In this document: piece by piece, positions 34,385-45,016 of the stretch | Position numbering within the stretch: position 1 is the stretch's first letter | Layout: every line of letters begins with the position of its first letter | NCBI GenBank assembly: GCA_037178675.1 | Contig: JAYMGJ010000008.1 | Location: 62,001 to 126,000 of the forward strand | From: Scleroderma bovista | Taxonomy: Eukaryota; Basidiomycota; Agaricomycetes; Boletales; Sclerodermataceae | Direction of reading: 5' to 3' | Length of the DNA stretch: 64,000 bases | Position numbers and translations under genes: made by a program | The notes under the pieces: generated by a model | Database searches by the model: none | What the model was told of the DNA's origin: nothing | What the model saw: only the letters and a program-made list of their open reading frames with translations

Positions 34385-34830
34385 CCCCTGTCCCGGCGAC
34401 TTCCGCCGTTGTCTCCCACGATGACAAAGCATCTTTGCTTGTCGTCGGCGACGATGAGCACACACAATACTCATTTCTTCACTATTTCTCCACGGGTTTT
34501 TCTTGTTCTTGTTCTATCATGTGTATAATACATGTTTTTCTTTGTATTACTAACAATAAGTGAGAATTACTTGTGTACTGGTGTGACTTCCACTTGGTTA
34601 CATAATCATGTAGAGGTGCGTGCATGCGTGACTTCCGCTCAGTTACATAATCATGTGGAGTCTGTTGGGACGTCACTGTCCCTGTGACTCCTGCCGCTGT
34701 CTCTCATGATGACAAAGCATCCTTGCTTGTCGTCAGTGACGATGAGCATGCACAACGCTCATTTCTTCACCATTCTTCGCGCGCTTTTTTTGTTCTTGCT
34801 TTACTATGTGTCTAGTAAACATTCACCATA
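34385..34830 (+). repeat. Two direct copies of a ~130 bp segment
   Basis: The stretch around 34390-34515 ('gatgacaaagcatctttgct', then 'ctcatttcttcac') recurs with ~85% similarity around 34675-34800, 285 bp downstream. No coding frame lies inside. Confidence 0.6.
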
Positions 34831-34884
34831 GTATTACTATACTAATAACTAATAATAAACACAATGCTGCTTTTCATTGGTGAT

Positions 34885-35980
34885 GCCATGCCACCCAGTG
34901 ATGACGAAGCTGACAAGATCATCATGGGAGGTCCTTAATACAAGCTGGTGTTGGGGGTGACTTGCTTTTGGTTGGTGGTGCGTGCCCATGAGCCAACCAC
35001 TTCATGTCACCCAGTGATGATGAAGCCAACAAGATCATAACGGGAGGGGCTCAATGCTAGTAGGTGTGGGGGGATGACTTCAAGATGCGATCGCGATTGC
35101 CCAATAACAAGAACGGTGCAAATGGCGGGGAAATCATAAGACGGCCAGTGGTGTACATCGTAAGTATGGGGACGGTGGTGCATTGTCTGATCGTGAATAC
35201 TAAGAAGTGACGTTGGTTCACCGTGGGTCGTAAAGCATGATTCATTAGTAGTCATAGCACCAGCATCAGCAGCAGTACCCCAGGCTGCATCAGAAGCAGA
35301 AAAGTCCATATCAGTGAAAGGTGACCAGGCACAGTGGATGTGTCTAGATTCTGGTGGAGATCCTCGATGCCAGCTGGTGTGGGGGGTGACTTGCCTTTGG
35401 TTGGTGGTGCGTGCCCATGATCTAATGGCTTTGTGTCATGCAGCGATGACGAAGCCAGCAGGAACTCCATGGGGGGTCCTCGATGCCAGCTGGTGCAGGG
35501 GCTGACTTGCTTTTTGTTGGTGGTGCGTACCCGTATGCTAACAGCTTTGTGTCACCCAGCAATGATGAAGCCAATGGGAGCTTCATGGGAGGTCCTCAAT
35601 GCCAGCCAGTAGGTGGGGTGACTTGCCTTTGGTTGGTGGTATGTGCCTGTGAGCTAATAGCTTCATGTCACACAGCGATGACGAAGCTGGCAGGAACTCC
35701 ATGCGGGGTCCTCGATGCCAGCTGGTATGTGGGGTGACTTGCCTTTGGTTGGTGGTGTGTGCCCGTGAGCTAATGGCTTCGTGTTGCGCAATAATGACAG
35801 AGCTGACAGGAGCTGTCTTCAATACCAGCTGGTGTGTGTGTGTGGGGGGGTGCCTTGCTTTTGGCTGGCAGTGCATTCTGTAAGTTAACAGCTTTGCGCC
35901 ACACAGCGATGACGAAGCCGACTGAAGCTTTGTGGGAGGTCCTCGATACCAGCTGGTATGAGGGGTGATTCCCAAGAAGC
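34885..35980 (+). repeat. 116 bp minisatellite, ~8 units, interrupted
   Basis: A segment containing 'tgacttgcctttggttggtg' and 'gcgatgacgaagcc' repeats with the tgacttg motif near 34958, 35074, 35388, 35503, 35619, 35735, 35851 and 35966, giving steps of 115-116 bp. A larger gap of 314 bp after the second unit contains unrelated sequence (35090-35310). Reading frames across it are products of the repeat. Confidence 0.8.
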
Positions 35981-36049
35981 AGGTGATGTAGAATATGACA
36001 GCGAGGGCATTTCTGGCCGTGATGCATATGATGATGTGATGGGACCTAA

Positions 36050-37075
36050 TATCACAGTGCGGTCAACTTCTTTGTCGACAGGAGGATAGAAGTCGGGTAT
36101 GAGTTGGGCCCGCAAAGTCTTTGTGTACAATTTCTTTCATGTGGTGTGAGGCATAGGGCGATGAAATATATCACACAGGGTAGTGGGGTGTCAATTGGGT
36201 CATGGCTGTTGCGGAGGTTGTTGTGAAAAGTAGGGTTGCGGGGGCGCCATGGCCTGGGGTGGTTGTTGGTATGTTGGCTGAGACATAACAGGTTGCATGG
36301 GAGGAGGTAAGGCAACCTGGTCAGGGGTGAAGTCCAGGGCGGTCTGTTCAAGCTAGAGAACATGTGTGAGGGTGGGTGGCGGGTAGTGTGGAGTGACACA
36401 CCTGTTCGACGTAGGCTTTTCGCTTTGCACGATGGCGAGCTTGAGCTTGAGTATTACGGCTGCGCTCTGCACGATCAGTCTGCTGTGACGCGATGGTGGA
36501 CTTGCTGCTTGGGTGAGCCACCGAGGACATATAATGTTATCCACCTTTTCTCCAGCATTCATCCCTTAGCCCCTGTGTAGGAAGTAGGTTTGTCTTCCCA
36601 GTCCCAAAGTTTGTGATAGGTACTGAAAATGCTTGCATCTGTTGAGCAAAAAGTGGGGGCCACTGATGTGTAACATTGTCCACTTGACGGCGGGGGCCTA
36701 AGGAGATCGCGAAAGGTGGTGGGGTCGACTTCATTGTCAACGGGAGGAGGTAAGGGCTGGGGCCCACAAAGTCTTCATGTCCGATTTCTTTTCATGCGGT
36801 GGAGGGCATACGGGATGAAATACGGAAGACTGGCGTGGTCACTCAATGGAGGGGGCTGATCATGGAAGACGGTGGGACCGGCTTCATTGCCAACAGGAGG
36901 ATGTAAGTCGGGTAAGAGCTGGGGCCCACAAAGTCTTTATGTATGATTTCTGTTCGTGCAATAGAGGGCGTACGCGATAAAATACGGAAGCCTGTGGAGT
37001 ATGAAGACGAAAGCAGGAGTTCAAGGTGGGTGAAGAGGTGGGAATCAAAGTTGGGATATGGCAATAACATTCTTG
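36050..37075 (-). repeat. Degenerate repeats downstream of the pol fragment
   Basis: Three copies of a ~110-150 bp segment ('caggaggatgtaagtcggg', 'cccacaaagtct', 'gatgaaatacgga') lie near 36060, 36725 and 36875. The 'gatgaaatacggaag' part recurs in the 52.7-53.4 kb minisatellite. Nearby minus-strand frames such as 36348-36530 are not convincing genes. Confidence 0.5.
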
Positions 37076-37082
37076 TCGCCGA

Positions 37083-38345
37083 TCATAGGATCATATTTGA
37101 CACCGTTTGAATCAATGGTGACGAATGTTGGGTGGTTTTGTTTGTGCCACAGTTTGACCTAGACATATAATCCAGCCATTGCACCTGTCTGCTGGACAGC
37201 TTCCTCTGTGTCTTGAGGTATCCCAGCGCCTCGTGGTCAGTGACTATCGTGAATTTGAATCCGAGGAGCTTGTCCTCCCATTTCATTAATGCTTCAATTA
37301 TCGCAAGTGTCTCTTGCTCAAAAGTCTGGTAGTTCTGCTGAGCATCAGTCAATTTCTTTGACATGAAGCCCGCAGGTCTACAGGTCTTCCATTCGGGCCC
37401 TTGCCCATACAGAGCGCCTACTCCATACAGTGAAGCATCGCATACAAGCCATATAGGCTCAGGTTTTGAGGGATTGATAGGCCTCAAGATAGGGTACTTG
37501 CATGCCAACGCCTTCATTGTCTGAAAACATTTGTCGTGGAGTTCCCTCCACTGGAACGGGTGACCATTCCTCTGTATTCCCATGAGGGGCGTGGCATATG
37601 TGGACACGTCAGGCATTAACTGTGCCAGATATTCCACAAGGCCTACAAACCTCTGTACCTCGTTCAGATTCCGTGGTATCCTCCAACCTCTGATCTGGGA
37701 CATCTTGTCCCTGTCAGCATGGACGCCCTTTCCATCGATGACATGTCCGAGGCAGTCGAGCCTCACTGTGTATAGGTCGCATTTTTCCTTCTCGAGGTAG
37801 AACCCATTCTTCCTCAGTATCTCAAAAACTGTTCTGAGGTGCTGCTCATGCTCCTCAATGGTCTCACTATAGACGAATAGGTCATTGAGATACGCGTAGA
37901 CAAAGCGGCCCAAGTGGTCATGAAATATGACTGTCATCAAACATTGAAATGTTGCTGGGGTGTTGCAATCCCCTTGTTGCATGACCTGACTGAGGAAGGT
38001 CCTGTAGATCATGGAGAAAGCAGTCTTCCACACGTCCTGAGGGTCCACCCTCACTTGTTCATATGCGTTAGACAGGTCTATCTTTGAGCAGAACTTCACT
38101 CGTGCTACGTCCATCCGGATCTGATCTTGATCAGGGAAGGGAGTGACATCCTTGACCGTATTGTCATTCCTCTTCTGAAAATCTATGACAGTTCGTAGCT
38201 TGCTGGTCTTCTTCAGAATACATAGCATTGGGGTGGCCTGTGGGACGCTCTTCATCTCCCACCATCCAGCATCAGTGTATGCTCAGATCTTGTCTGATTG
38301 TTTCAGCGCATTTGGGCACCTGGGCAAATGGTATGTCTCAGTCTA
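37083..38345 (-). mobile_element. Ty3/gypsy retrotransposon pol fragment (RT-RNase H)
   Basis: A 390-codon frame covers reverse transcriptase (KTSKLRTVIDFQKRN, CSKIDLSNAYEQVRV, VMQQGDCNTPATFQ) and RNase H (WLVCDASLYGVGA, TFEQETLAIIEAL, TDHEALGYLKT). The catalytic box reads YLND instead of YLDD, so the polymerase is expected to be dead. Upstream, the preceding pol sequence (FAQVPKCAETIRQDL, near 38300) is in another frame, so there is a frameshift. Downstream the frame ends soon after RNase H with no integrase. No long terminal repeats were found. A truncated relic. Confidence 0.85.
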
Positions 38346-38880
38346 CCCAATCCCCGCTTTGACACTTCCTAGGCTTTAGGAAGAGTCCAGACCCCTATCC
38401 CCTTCGTCTTCTATTACTCCTGTACCCAAGGAGTATCCTGCATCATCTTCTGCATCACCCTGTTGGTGTAGATCCCCTTCCCCCCTCCTCAGCACATCCT
38501 CTCTGGACACTGCGGAGGTAAACCACCACTTGCACATTTTTCGTAGTCCTTTGTTGGTGTTGTGTTTGGGTTATTACTCCGACCCAAATCCACACTTTGA
38601 CTCACACCGGGTATCTATGTGCCTTGGCACTTCCACAAGTATTGTATACAAAATTAGAAATGAAAACAACAAAATTTTTAAAACATATTGGGATTGTAGA
38701 TGTAGCCCCCCATGAGTCCAATGCAATGGATTCCAGCATGCAAGTATAGCTACCTTACTTGGTTACTAGGGCAGTGGTGAGGGGTCTGGGGCAGTGCATT
38801 TTTCTTCCGCAAGCAGAGACTACTATTCCTTAGTTGATCTGGTCTGTCTGGACAATGAAAAAAAAAATACTCACATTTGT
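38346..38880. other. Intergenic, no gene seen
   Basis: C/T-rich stretch followed by AT-rich spacer. The minus strand near 38400-38520 is acidic in one frame (EDDAGYSLGTGV) but has no start or splice context. Confidence 0.35.
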
Positions 38881-39925
38881 GGTGTGTTGTGCACTGCGCC
38901 ATCATTGTTATCAACAGTTGGTGCTTGGGCAGCTGAGAGCACCTGTGTTTCCTTCTTCAGCATGGTTGGAGATGTTGTTGCAGAGAGGAGGATGCTTCAA
39001 AGATGGTTGTAATCTGGTTTTTGCGTGAATGAAAGATTGTGAGTATATGAGAGGAAATTGAGGAGTTCCATTGGCATCTCAAAAGGACGGCTGGTTCCTA
39101 ACGATTCTTTCAATGACTGGATAGATGACCTTGACAAATGACGACTGCCCTGACCCAGCCATGGCAATGACCCACTATAGAGGAACATAAGAGTGTACAC
39201 CAAAGCCTTGAGATTGTCTCTCTGGCTTAATTCACACCCAAGATGACTATTGATAGATGTAAAAGCCAGTGTACCAATGAGTTGACAGGATTCTATCATT
39301 GGAATATAAATGTGTGATGATGGGTGGCAGTATTGCTTTGCGATGCCAAAGTCAATAAGAAATGTGGTATTCTTTGACTCCGCAGTGCCCATAAGGATGT
39401 TCTGGGGTTTGGTGTCATGGTGAATAATGTTGTGGGAGTAGATGTACTCGAGACAGGATATCTATGGATCATGGATCATGGGTCAGACAGATTCAGGTGA
39501 GAGGGGATGTTGATCGATGAACTGACTATTTGCAGTCCCAACTCAATGACACGACCCAGTCTGAATACGCCATCAGAAGACGCTTGAATTAATTTGTCTA
39601 GGGATGGACCGAGGATCTCAAGTACCATCGCTTGATAGGATCCCTCTCTTCCGAACCAGAGAGGTCGCGGCACTCCATTATCACCTCAGAGCTGATTAAG
39701 AACCGTGTACTTGTGTTCTAAGTAAGACTCAGGCTTATCCATGATGCGTTCCAACTTGATTGCAACAATTTGCTTGGTAATTATGTCTCGAGCACGGTAC
39801 ACAGTGGCTGACAGAAATCGTTGTTCAAGCCAATTCATGTAAAAAATATTTTGCTCACCACATGAACCTTTGCCCAGCTCCTCTTCCAGTGTGTATCTGC
39901 CATCAACGTGAACCACATCTCTCAT
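38881..39925 (-). pseudogene. Casein kinase 1-like protein kinase pseudogene
   Basis: Reads from MRDVVHVDGRYTLEEELGKG (glycine loop) through VAIKLE (ATP-binding Lys), PRPLWFGREGSYQAMVLEIL, NIIHHDTKPQNIL (catalytic loop with HHD instead of HRD), FLIDFGIAKQY (DFG) to KPDYNHL. Introns are recognisable after GKGSCG and after GLQI. Two in-frame TGA codons break it: at plus 39686-39688 between LNQL and GDNG, and at 38997-38999 after DYNHL. The frame continues coding-like after each. Both could be CGA to TGA changes, which is consistent with decay. CK1-like kinases outside the core set are a common expansion in mushrooms. Confidence 0.75.
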
Positions 39926-40267
39926 TTTGACTCTCAAAGATTTCAAGACTCGTTCAGCTTTCGGGGATTGTACTATCTGCTGGTGAGTCAACACAGAATC
40001 AAGGGCAATAAAAGCATCACAACATCCACATTGCACCCAGCTTCTTATTGACACAGTCTTACCTGTACCCTCCTCCTTTGTCCTTGACTTATGGATCTTC
40101 GATGGAGTTTAACTTTGGTGTCGGTGTTTAAGTTCAATGTTTAAATGGGAAGGTGAGATTTGAGTGATCCCTTTGAAAGTTGAAATGATGATATTAACTC
40201 AACCTTCATCAATTGCCCTATTGGATTCATCCCACATTCTGACAGTACCATTTTTTCGGGCTCAGTT

Positions 40268-40780
40268 ATGCTGAACAAACATAGGTACGTCGCATGCAAC
40301 ACAGCAAATACCCACAAGAAGACCTCGAGTAGAACCCTCCCCCCCATCATGTTGACTGCTGTGACAGGCAATGAACCTTGTTACTCAATCTCTGGCAGCA
40401 CTGAACGATCCCAACCTAAGCACAAGCACAAGTCATCGCCACAGTCCTTTGTTCCTTCTGGCCCCCCCAAGTTATCTTTCTCACACAGAGCTTGAAAGGT
40501 GGCTGCAAAGGCAGCTGCATCTACAAAGCCCACAAATGGCACTGGCAATTCAACCTCACCCATTAAGAGCGGCGAGATTGCGGCGAATTGCCACAAGGGT
40601 GTAAACGAGACCTCCGAAGGCTGCAGTACTGAGCGCTGCCGTGGTAAGGGAGTAAGCTACCATCGAAGAGACTGGGGACACCGGGGAACTTGCCAGATAA
40701 AAACACATAGGGCCAAAAAATCTAGAGAGGAAAGCCAGAGATGGCTTTTGTCGGCTGCGGATAATGAGCAGAAGTTGTAG
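40268..40780 (+). pseudogene. Broken Lys/Ser-rich reading frame
   Basis: One frame is open from 40268 to 40780 except for a TGA at 40493-40495. Before it comes a Ser/Pro/His segment (PKHKHKSSPQSFVPSGPP). After it comes an Ala/Ser/Thr/Lys-rich segment ending NEQKL. The stop sits in the context HRA-stop-KVAAKAA and could derive from CGA. No family is recognised, and a chance frame cannot be excluded. Confidence 0.3.
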
Positions 40781-41305
40781 TTAGGAAGCCCAAATTCGGA
40801 CTATCACAAGTGGCGGTCAGTTATGCAGTCCAACATCCTGGGGAATGCAATGTACCGGGGGGACTCGCCTGCTCAAAGGATGAGGAAGTAGAATTGGGAT
40901 TACTATACGAAAAATAACAAACGCCGAAGCTATGAACGAGACGAAAGCAAGCGCAGGCGCTGGGATAAACGGGATCATCGTGATCGAGTTTGTTGGGCAA
41001 TTATTGATTTGTTCTTGCTGAGCGAGCGTGAGTTGCATGTGTGCGTGATGTGTGTAAGGCCTTCTTGACAGCAAAGTCGAGCTGGAAAAAAGGGAGTAGA
41101 ATTTTCCACTAATTAACTTGATAGAGCGTCTGACAGTCTTGGAGAGCGACGAGAAACCGAGAAACCAGTGAAAGTTCGAATAAACGGCCTGTATTAGTTA
41201 GGAAGCCCAAACTCGGAATATCAAATGGGGCCGTCAGTTGCACAGTCCAACGTCCTGAGGAATGTAACGTACCGGGGGGACCCGCCTGCTCAAAGGGCTA
41301 GAACT
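40776..41305 (+). repeat. Direct repeat of ~115 bp, 416 bp apart
   Basis: The stretch 'ttaggaagcccaaattcgga' through 'cgcctgctcaaagg' at 40780-40880 recurs at ~85% identity at 41196-41300. The spacer has no clear frame. The pair could be remnants of a terminally repeated element, but no target duplication was identified. Confidence 0.55.
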
Positions 41306-42099
41306 AAGTGCCAATGATGTGGGAATGGAATTCAAACAATGCTGATGTCAGCACACAGCCACTCACCGCAAATTTTTACTAAGGTAATATGCGGAAGGAA
41401 ATCTTCATCAAGGGAGACCTCTTTCAACTGCGGTGACAAAGAATTGTAATCCTTGACTTTGACAGCCTTCAAGTCAGCCTTGTGCGGGCCAAATAAATGA
41501 AGAGCAGCACTTACCATATTATTAGACAGTCTAACACATTGTGTGTGACAAATAAGCTATGGTAGATAACCTTGGGCTCGAAAGCTGCGAACTGAGCGTG
41601 ATTTTTTGCAGCCGTCCGGAGATCTAAATTCGCCAACTCGCTATGTTGAGTTCTGAAGGGCCTGATGCTGTATGATCACTGGTCATCAGACTAAAATTTC
41701 CCAACCGGCTTCACAGCTACTCACAGATTCCAGTAAATCCAGGGAAGCGGGAATGTTTGCTAGACATGTCAATGCGTGTGGTTTGAGAGCAGGCTATTGG
41801 TCGGCTTCCAACAGGGGAGTTGGAAGCCTCGGAATTGATGTCCCAGGTAAGTGGAAGGAACTCCACTCGCTTTGTTGAGTTCAGAGTGCAACGCAGCTGT
41901 TCAATCGGTCAGACCAACCAAATACAACCAGCCTAGCCACTACATACATACTCACAAACTATAGTTCGTGTCAATGTACTGATAAAAATTGCCTGCGGTA
42001 AGTGGAGTTTGTCAATGCCGGTGAAAACCACAGAACGCAAGGACATACGTGGTGCCTCAGTGGTATATTGCTGTACTGAAAATGGTCAAGAAAGGACGG
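41306..42099. other. Spacer with short minus-strand coding-like piece
   Basis: A 61-codon minus-strand frame at 41332-41517 (LFGPHKADLKAVKVKDYN, SLDEDFLPHITLVK) looks protein-like and may be an exon of the same decayed gene as 42100-42492. It is not joined to it with certainty. Confidence 0.3.
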
Positions 42100-42492
42100 T
42101 GTTAGTTCATGAGGATCTAATATACAAGTAGGATAAAGCACGTACAAAAAGATCTGAGAATAAAATGAAATAAGAAGGGGGACAGACTCCTGGGGGATCG
42201 GGGAAGCGTTTCGACACCATCGATAAGACGGATAAACCGGGGCCAGTCTGGGTCCAATTGAGAAGCCTGAAGCTGACTGTTGAGAGCCAACAGAAGGGTG
42301 AAGCGCTGATTCCAGGATTCCTGCAGCACACGATGTCCAATGTGTTTAAGAACTTGAGTCCTGACATCGAACGAAGTGATATTACACGTTGGCTTGGAGG
42401 CAGGGTTGGCAGAAGGACAGCTGGGCCTCGCTGCTGCAACGATGTAATCTTAATCAGAGCTGGATGACGGAGAATCCTGCGGCTTCAGCATG
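42100..42492 (-). pseudogene. Broken reading frame of unknown family
   Basis: From an ATG near 42492 the frame reads SPSSSSD, then a TAA at plus 42450-42452, then continues open through DVRTQVLKHIGHRVLQESWN and LNSQLQASQLDPDWPRF. The segment after the stop is clearly coding-like. The TAA is one C-to-T step from CAA. No family is recognised. It lies just left of the Plavaka-type element. Confidence 0.35.
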
Positions 42493-42727
42493 GCAACAGT
42501 AACGCGAAACAATCACATTTTTTGACAACACCAAACATCAAAAGTAACTAATGAGCTAAGAGCAACGAAAGAAATCTAATTTGGATTCAGAAGAACCTAA
42601 ACTAGAGGGTGAAAAGAAGGGCAAGTTGATGAAGATGAAAAGGATCGTGAATTCGTAATGCAGACGGCATTAAATGAGAACGTGGATGCAACGAGATTGC
42701 AGGGTGGTGTGCGGCGTGAGGTACATA

Positions 42728-44513
42728 TTACTTCGAAGCCCTTGTGTTCCTGCGGGTCCCCTCAACAGCAGGCTCAGTTCCATCTCCAGCATCAGCCACA
42801 GCGGCAGCAGCTTGTTTCCCCCGCTTCTTGGACCTTGGTTTGGGCTTTGGTTGTGGAGCAGGGGGGTTGGGGACGGCTGGAGGGTCCTGTTGCTCATCAG
42901 TAGGATGGTTAGCAGGCATGGGGGGAGCAGAAATGTGAGTAGGCGCCTCAGGTATGTTGTCGTGCATTCCAAGACCTTGCATTGCAGCTGAAATAGAGCG
43001 TGGCGGGGCAGTAGCAGAGGGAGTAATGCCAGGGGTCGAGGCATGAGGTTCGCCCCCTTGAATATCGACTGGGCGACCCTCTCGCATAGCAAGCTCAAAC
43101 TCTGTCTCCCAGTCATTGACTGGAGCGTTGGAGGTCAGTGAAGTTGCTGGGGTTGAGGAGCTGTCAGGGAAAAGTGCACTGTTGAAGAAGTCGAGGACAT
43201 CACGAGCCCAGGCGTCACCAGAGAGGAGGCGCTCACGATAGAAGTGGTGGTAAGCAAGATAAGAGATGCCAGATTTGTCCCCAGCTTTTGCCAGGAGCTC
43301 AGTATCACCAGAGAGGACAAATATAGCCTAACAATAATTTAATCGAGAACTTGATGGGTTATTAACAAAGTACGAAAGGCGGGGAACTTACGACCACAGC
43401 TGCAGCAGCAACCATACCGGGTGTAGTGTTGCGTAGCTCCCACAACTTGCCCTTCATCTTTGGGCCGGGCGCATAGCTCTTAGAAAGAAAAGACTTCCCG
43501 AAAAGAGCAACACCCAACACCTAAACATGCAATTGTTATTAGTGGAGAGTAATGCTATTAAGAGTCGAGGTTAAACTCACATTCGCGAGAACAGCAGTCT
43601 TGAGGAAAGCTGATAAGTCCCCATTCTTGTCACTCGGAAACAAAAATGGGGCAAACTTTGTGTATGCGCCATGTGGATTCACAAGTAGATCCCGACACCC
43701 AGTTTGTTTCTCCCGAGCATAGCCTCTAACAAACCAATCCGCTTGGAGACCAAAAATAGCTGCAGCACACCCCTTGATGTCTGAGACCATTTCAGAGCGC
43801 ACACAGTTGACGCCCTTGTTGAACTATAACAGGTGTCATGTCGGGCAGCAATAAATGGGTGATTGGAATGTAACATACATCTCCTCCAAAGGTTTCGTAG
43901 GCCATAAGTTTCCAATCTGATTGTGGTATGAACTCGAAAAGCTCGGTTCTGACACCATCCTCGATGGAAAGAGCTGAGATCCAACGTTCCTTGCTATATA
44001 GGTTGATCTTGGGGTTACTACGAAGCGGAAAGATTTCGGAGTTGATCCAGAGACAATGCGTCATGGAGTACTTCCGGCCATAGGCTCGAACAGCGTCAGC
44101 TTTGACCGCGCGGGCGAGAGCAGCATCTGTAAGATTGGCTCGTCCTCTACGTCCTTTAGATTGAGCGGCAGCTGCCTCGAGCAGTGTATTCCGCTTCTTG
44201 AGCTCCCGTTGTTTACTACGCATTTCGGTCAATAAGGTCTGCATCGACTCCAGAGCCTAAGTCGGAGTCAACATGTTAGATAAGAATGGAAATCAGTCTT
44301 AGACCGCACCTGGCGCAGCTGCTCATTGGTAACATTTACTGAGGGCGGAAGGATCGCATTACGGATGCGGGCAAGCTCCTCTGAAAGGTTGTCGGATTCA
44401 TCAGAGCTTGAGTTTCCTTCGTCCAATGATTGGCTTGGAGAACTGGTAGCACCGCGAATAGCTGCACCAAAATCCTCGACATCTTGTGCTCGTCGAGCAG
44501 CTGCAGCTGGCAT
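42728..44513 (-). CDS. Companion gene of the Plavaka-type element (unrecognised)
   Basis: At least five exons on the minus strand, starting at an ATG at 44513 (MPAAAARRAQDVEDFG). It has an acidic Ser-rich N-terminus, a coiled stretch (MRSKQRELKKRNTLLEAAA), then a globular part: YGRKYSMTHCLWINSEIFP, MAYETFGGDV, FNKGVNCVRSEMVSDIKGCA, LFGKSFLSK and TPGMVAAAAVVAIFVLSGDT. It ends in a Pro/Lys-rich basic tail (PKPKPRSKKRGKQ). This resembles a hypothetical family that is repeated in Agaricomycete genomes. I know no biochemical function. It lies 3' of the transposase gene on the same strand, so it may travel with it. Confidence 0.55.
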
Positions 44514-45016
44514 AACGATAGATGTAAGAGAGACGGGCGCAACGAGAAGGAATTAATTCGAGGTCGTGTCACTTGGACTGGCCTGGGATTGCAGTAAGGT
44601 AAGCGACCTTATTTATACAAACAGGCGATACTCACCGCCATACCATAAGCGTTACAATACGTATTCTAACCGCCGTTGGTTGTCAAACATCATGTTGGAA
44701 TCAAGAAGGCATGTTGATGCCTTGCGCTGCGGCTGCGGACGTAAACTGTTGAGCTTTCTATTGACGTGAAGCACACAATGACATACCTATTAGCAAGCGC
44801 AAATAATATATTATGTCGCGATCGGGGAACGTGTTGGTGTGACTGCAGCTTCCTGTGTAAGTCATCAGTCTTTGTGTTACTGAGGAACACACATTATTAG
44901 CTGGTGGTTTTGTTATTACATCGGCGTAATGTAACCTGAGTGAAGATTGTCAGCTGAGAGCGCCCATTCGTGTCCAATTAAGTTAGTAGATAAAGAGATA
45001 AAGCGATTATAAGAAA
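44514..45016. other. Spacer between companion gene and transposase gene
   Basis: About 500 bp with no convincing frame. It probably holds the 3' flank of the transposase gene and the promoter of the companion gene. Confidence 0.4.

Noticed and set aside
35007..36027. Minus-strand frames in the 116 bp minisatellite
   Set aside because: Repeat-derived peptides recurring with the unit period.
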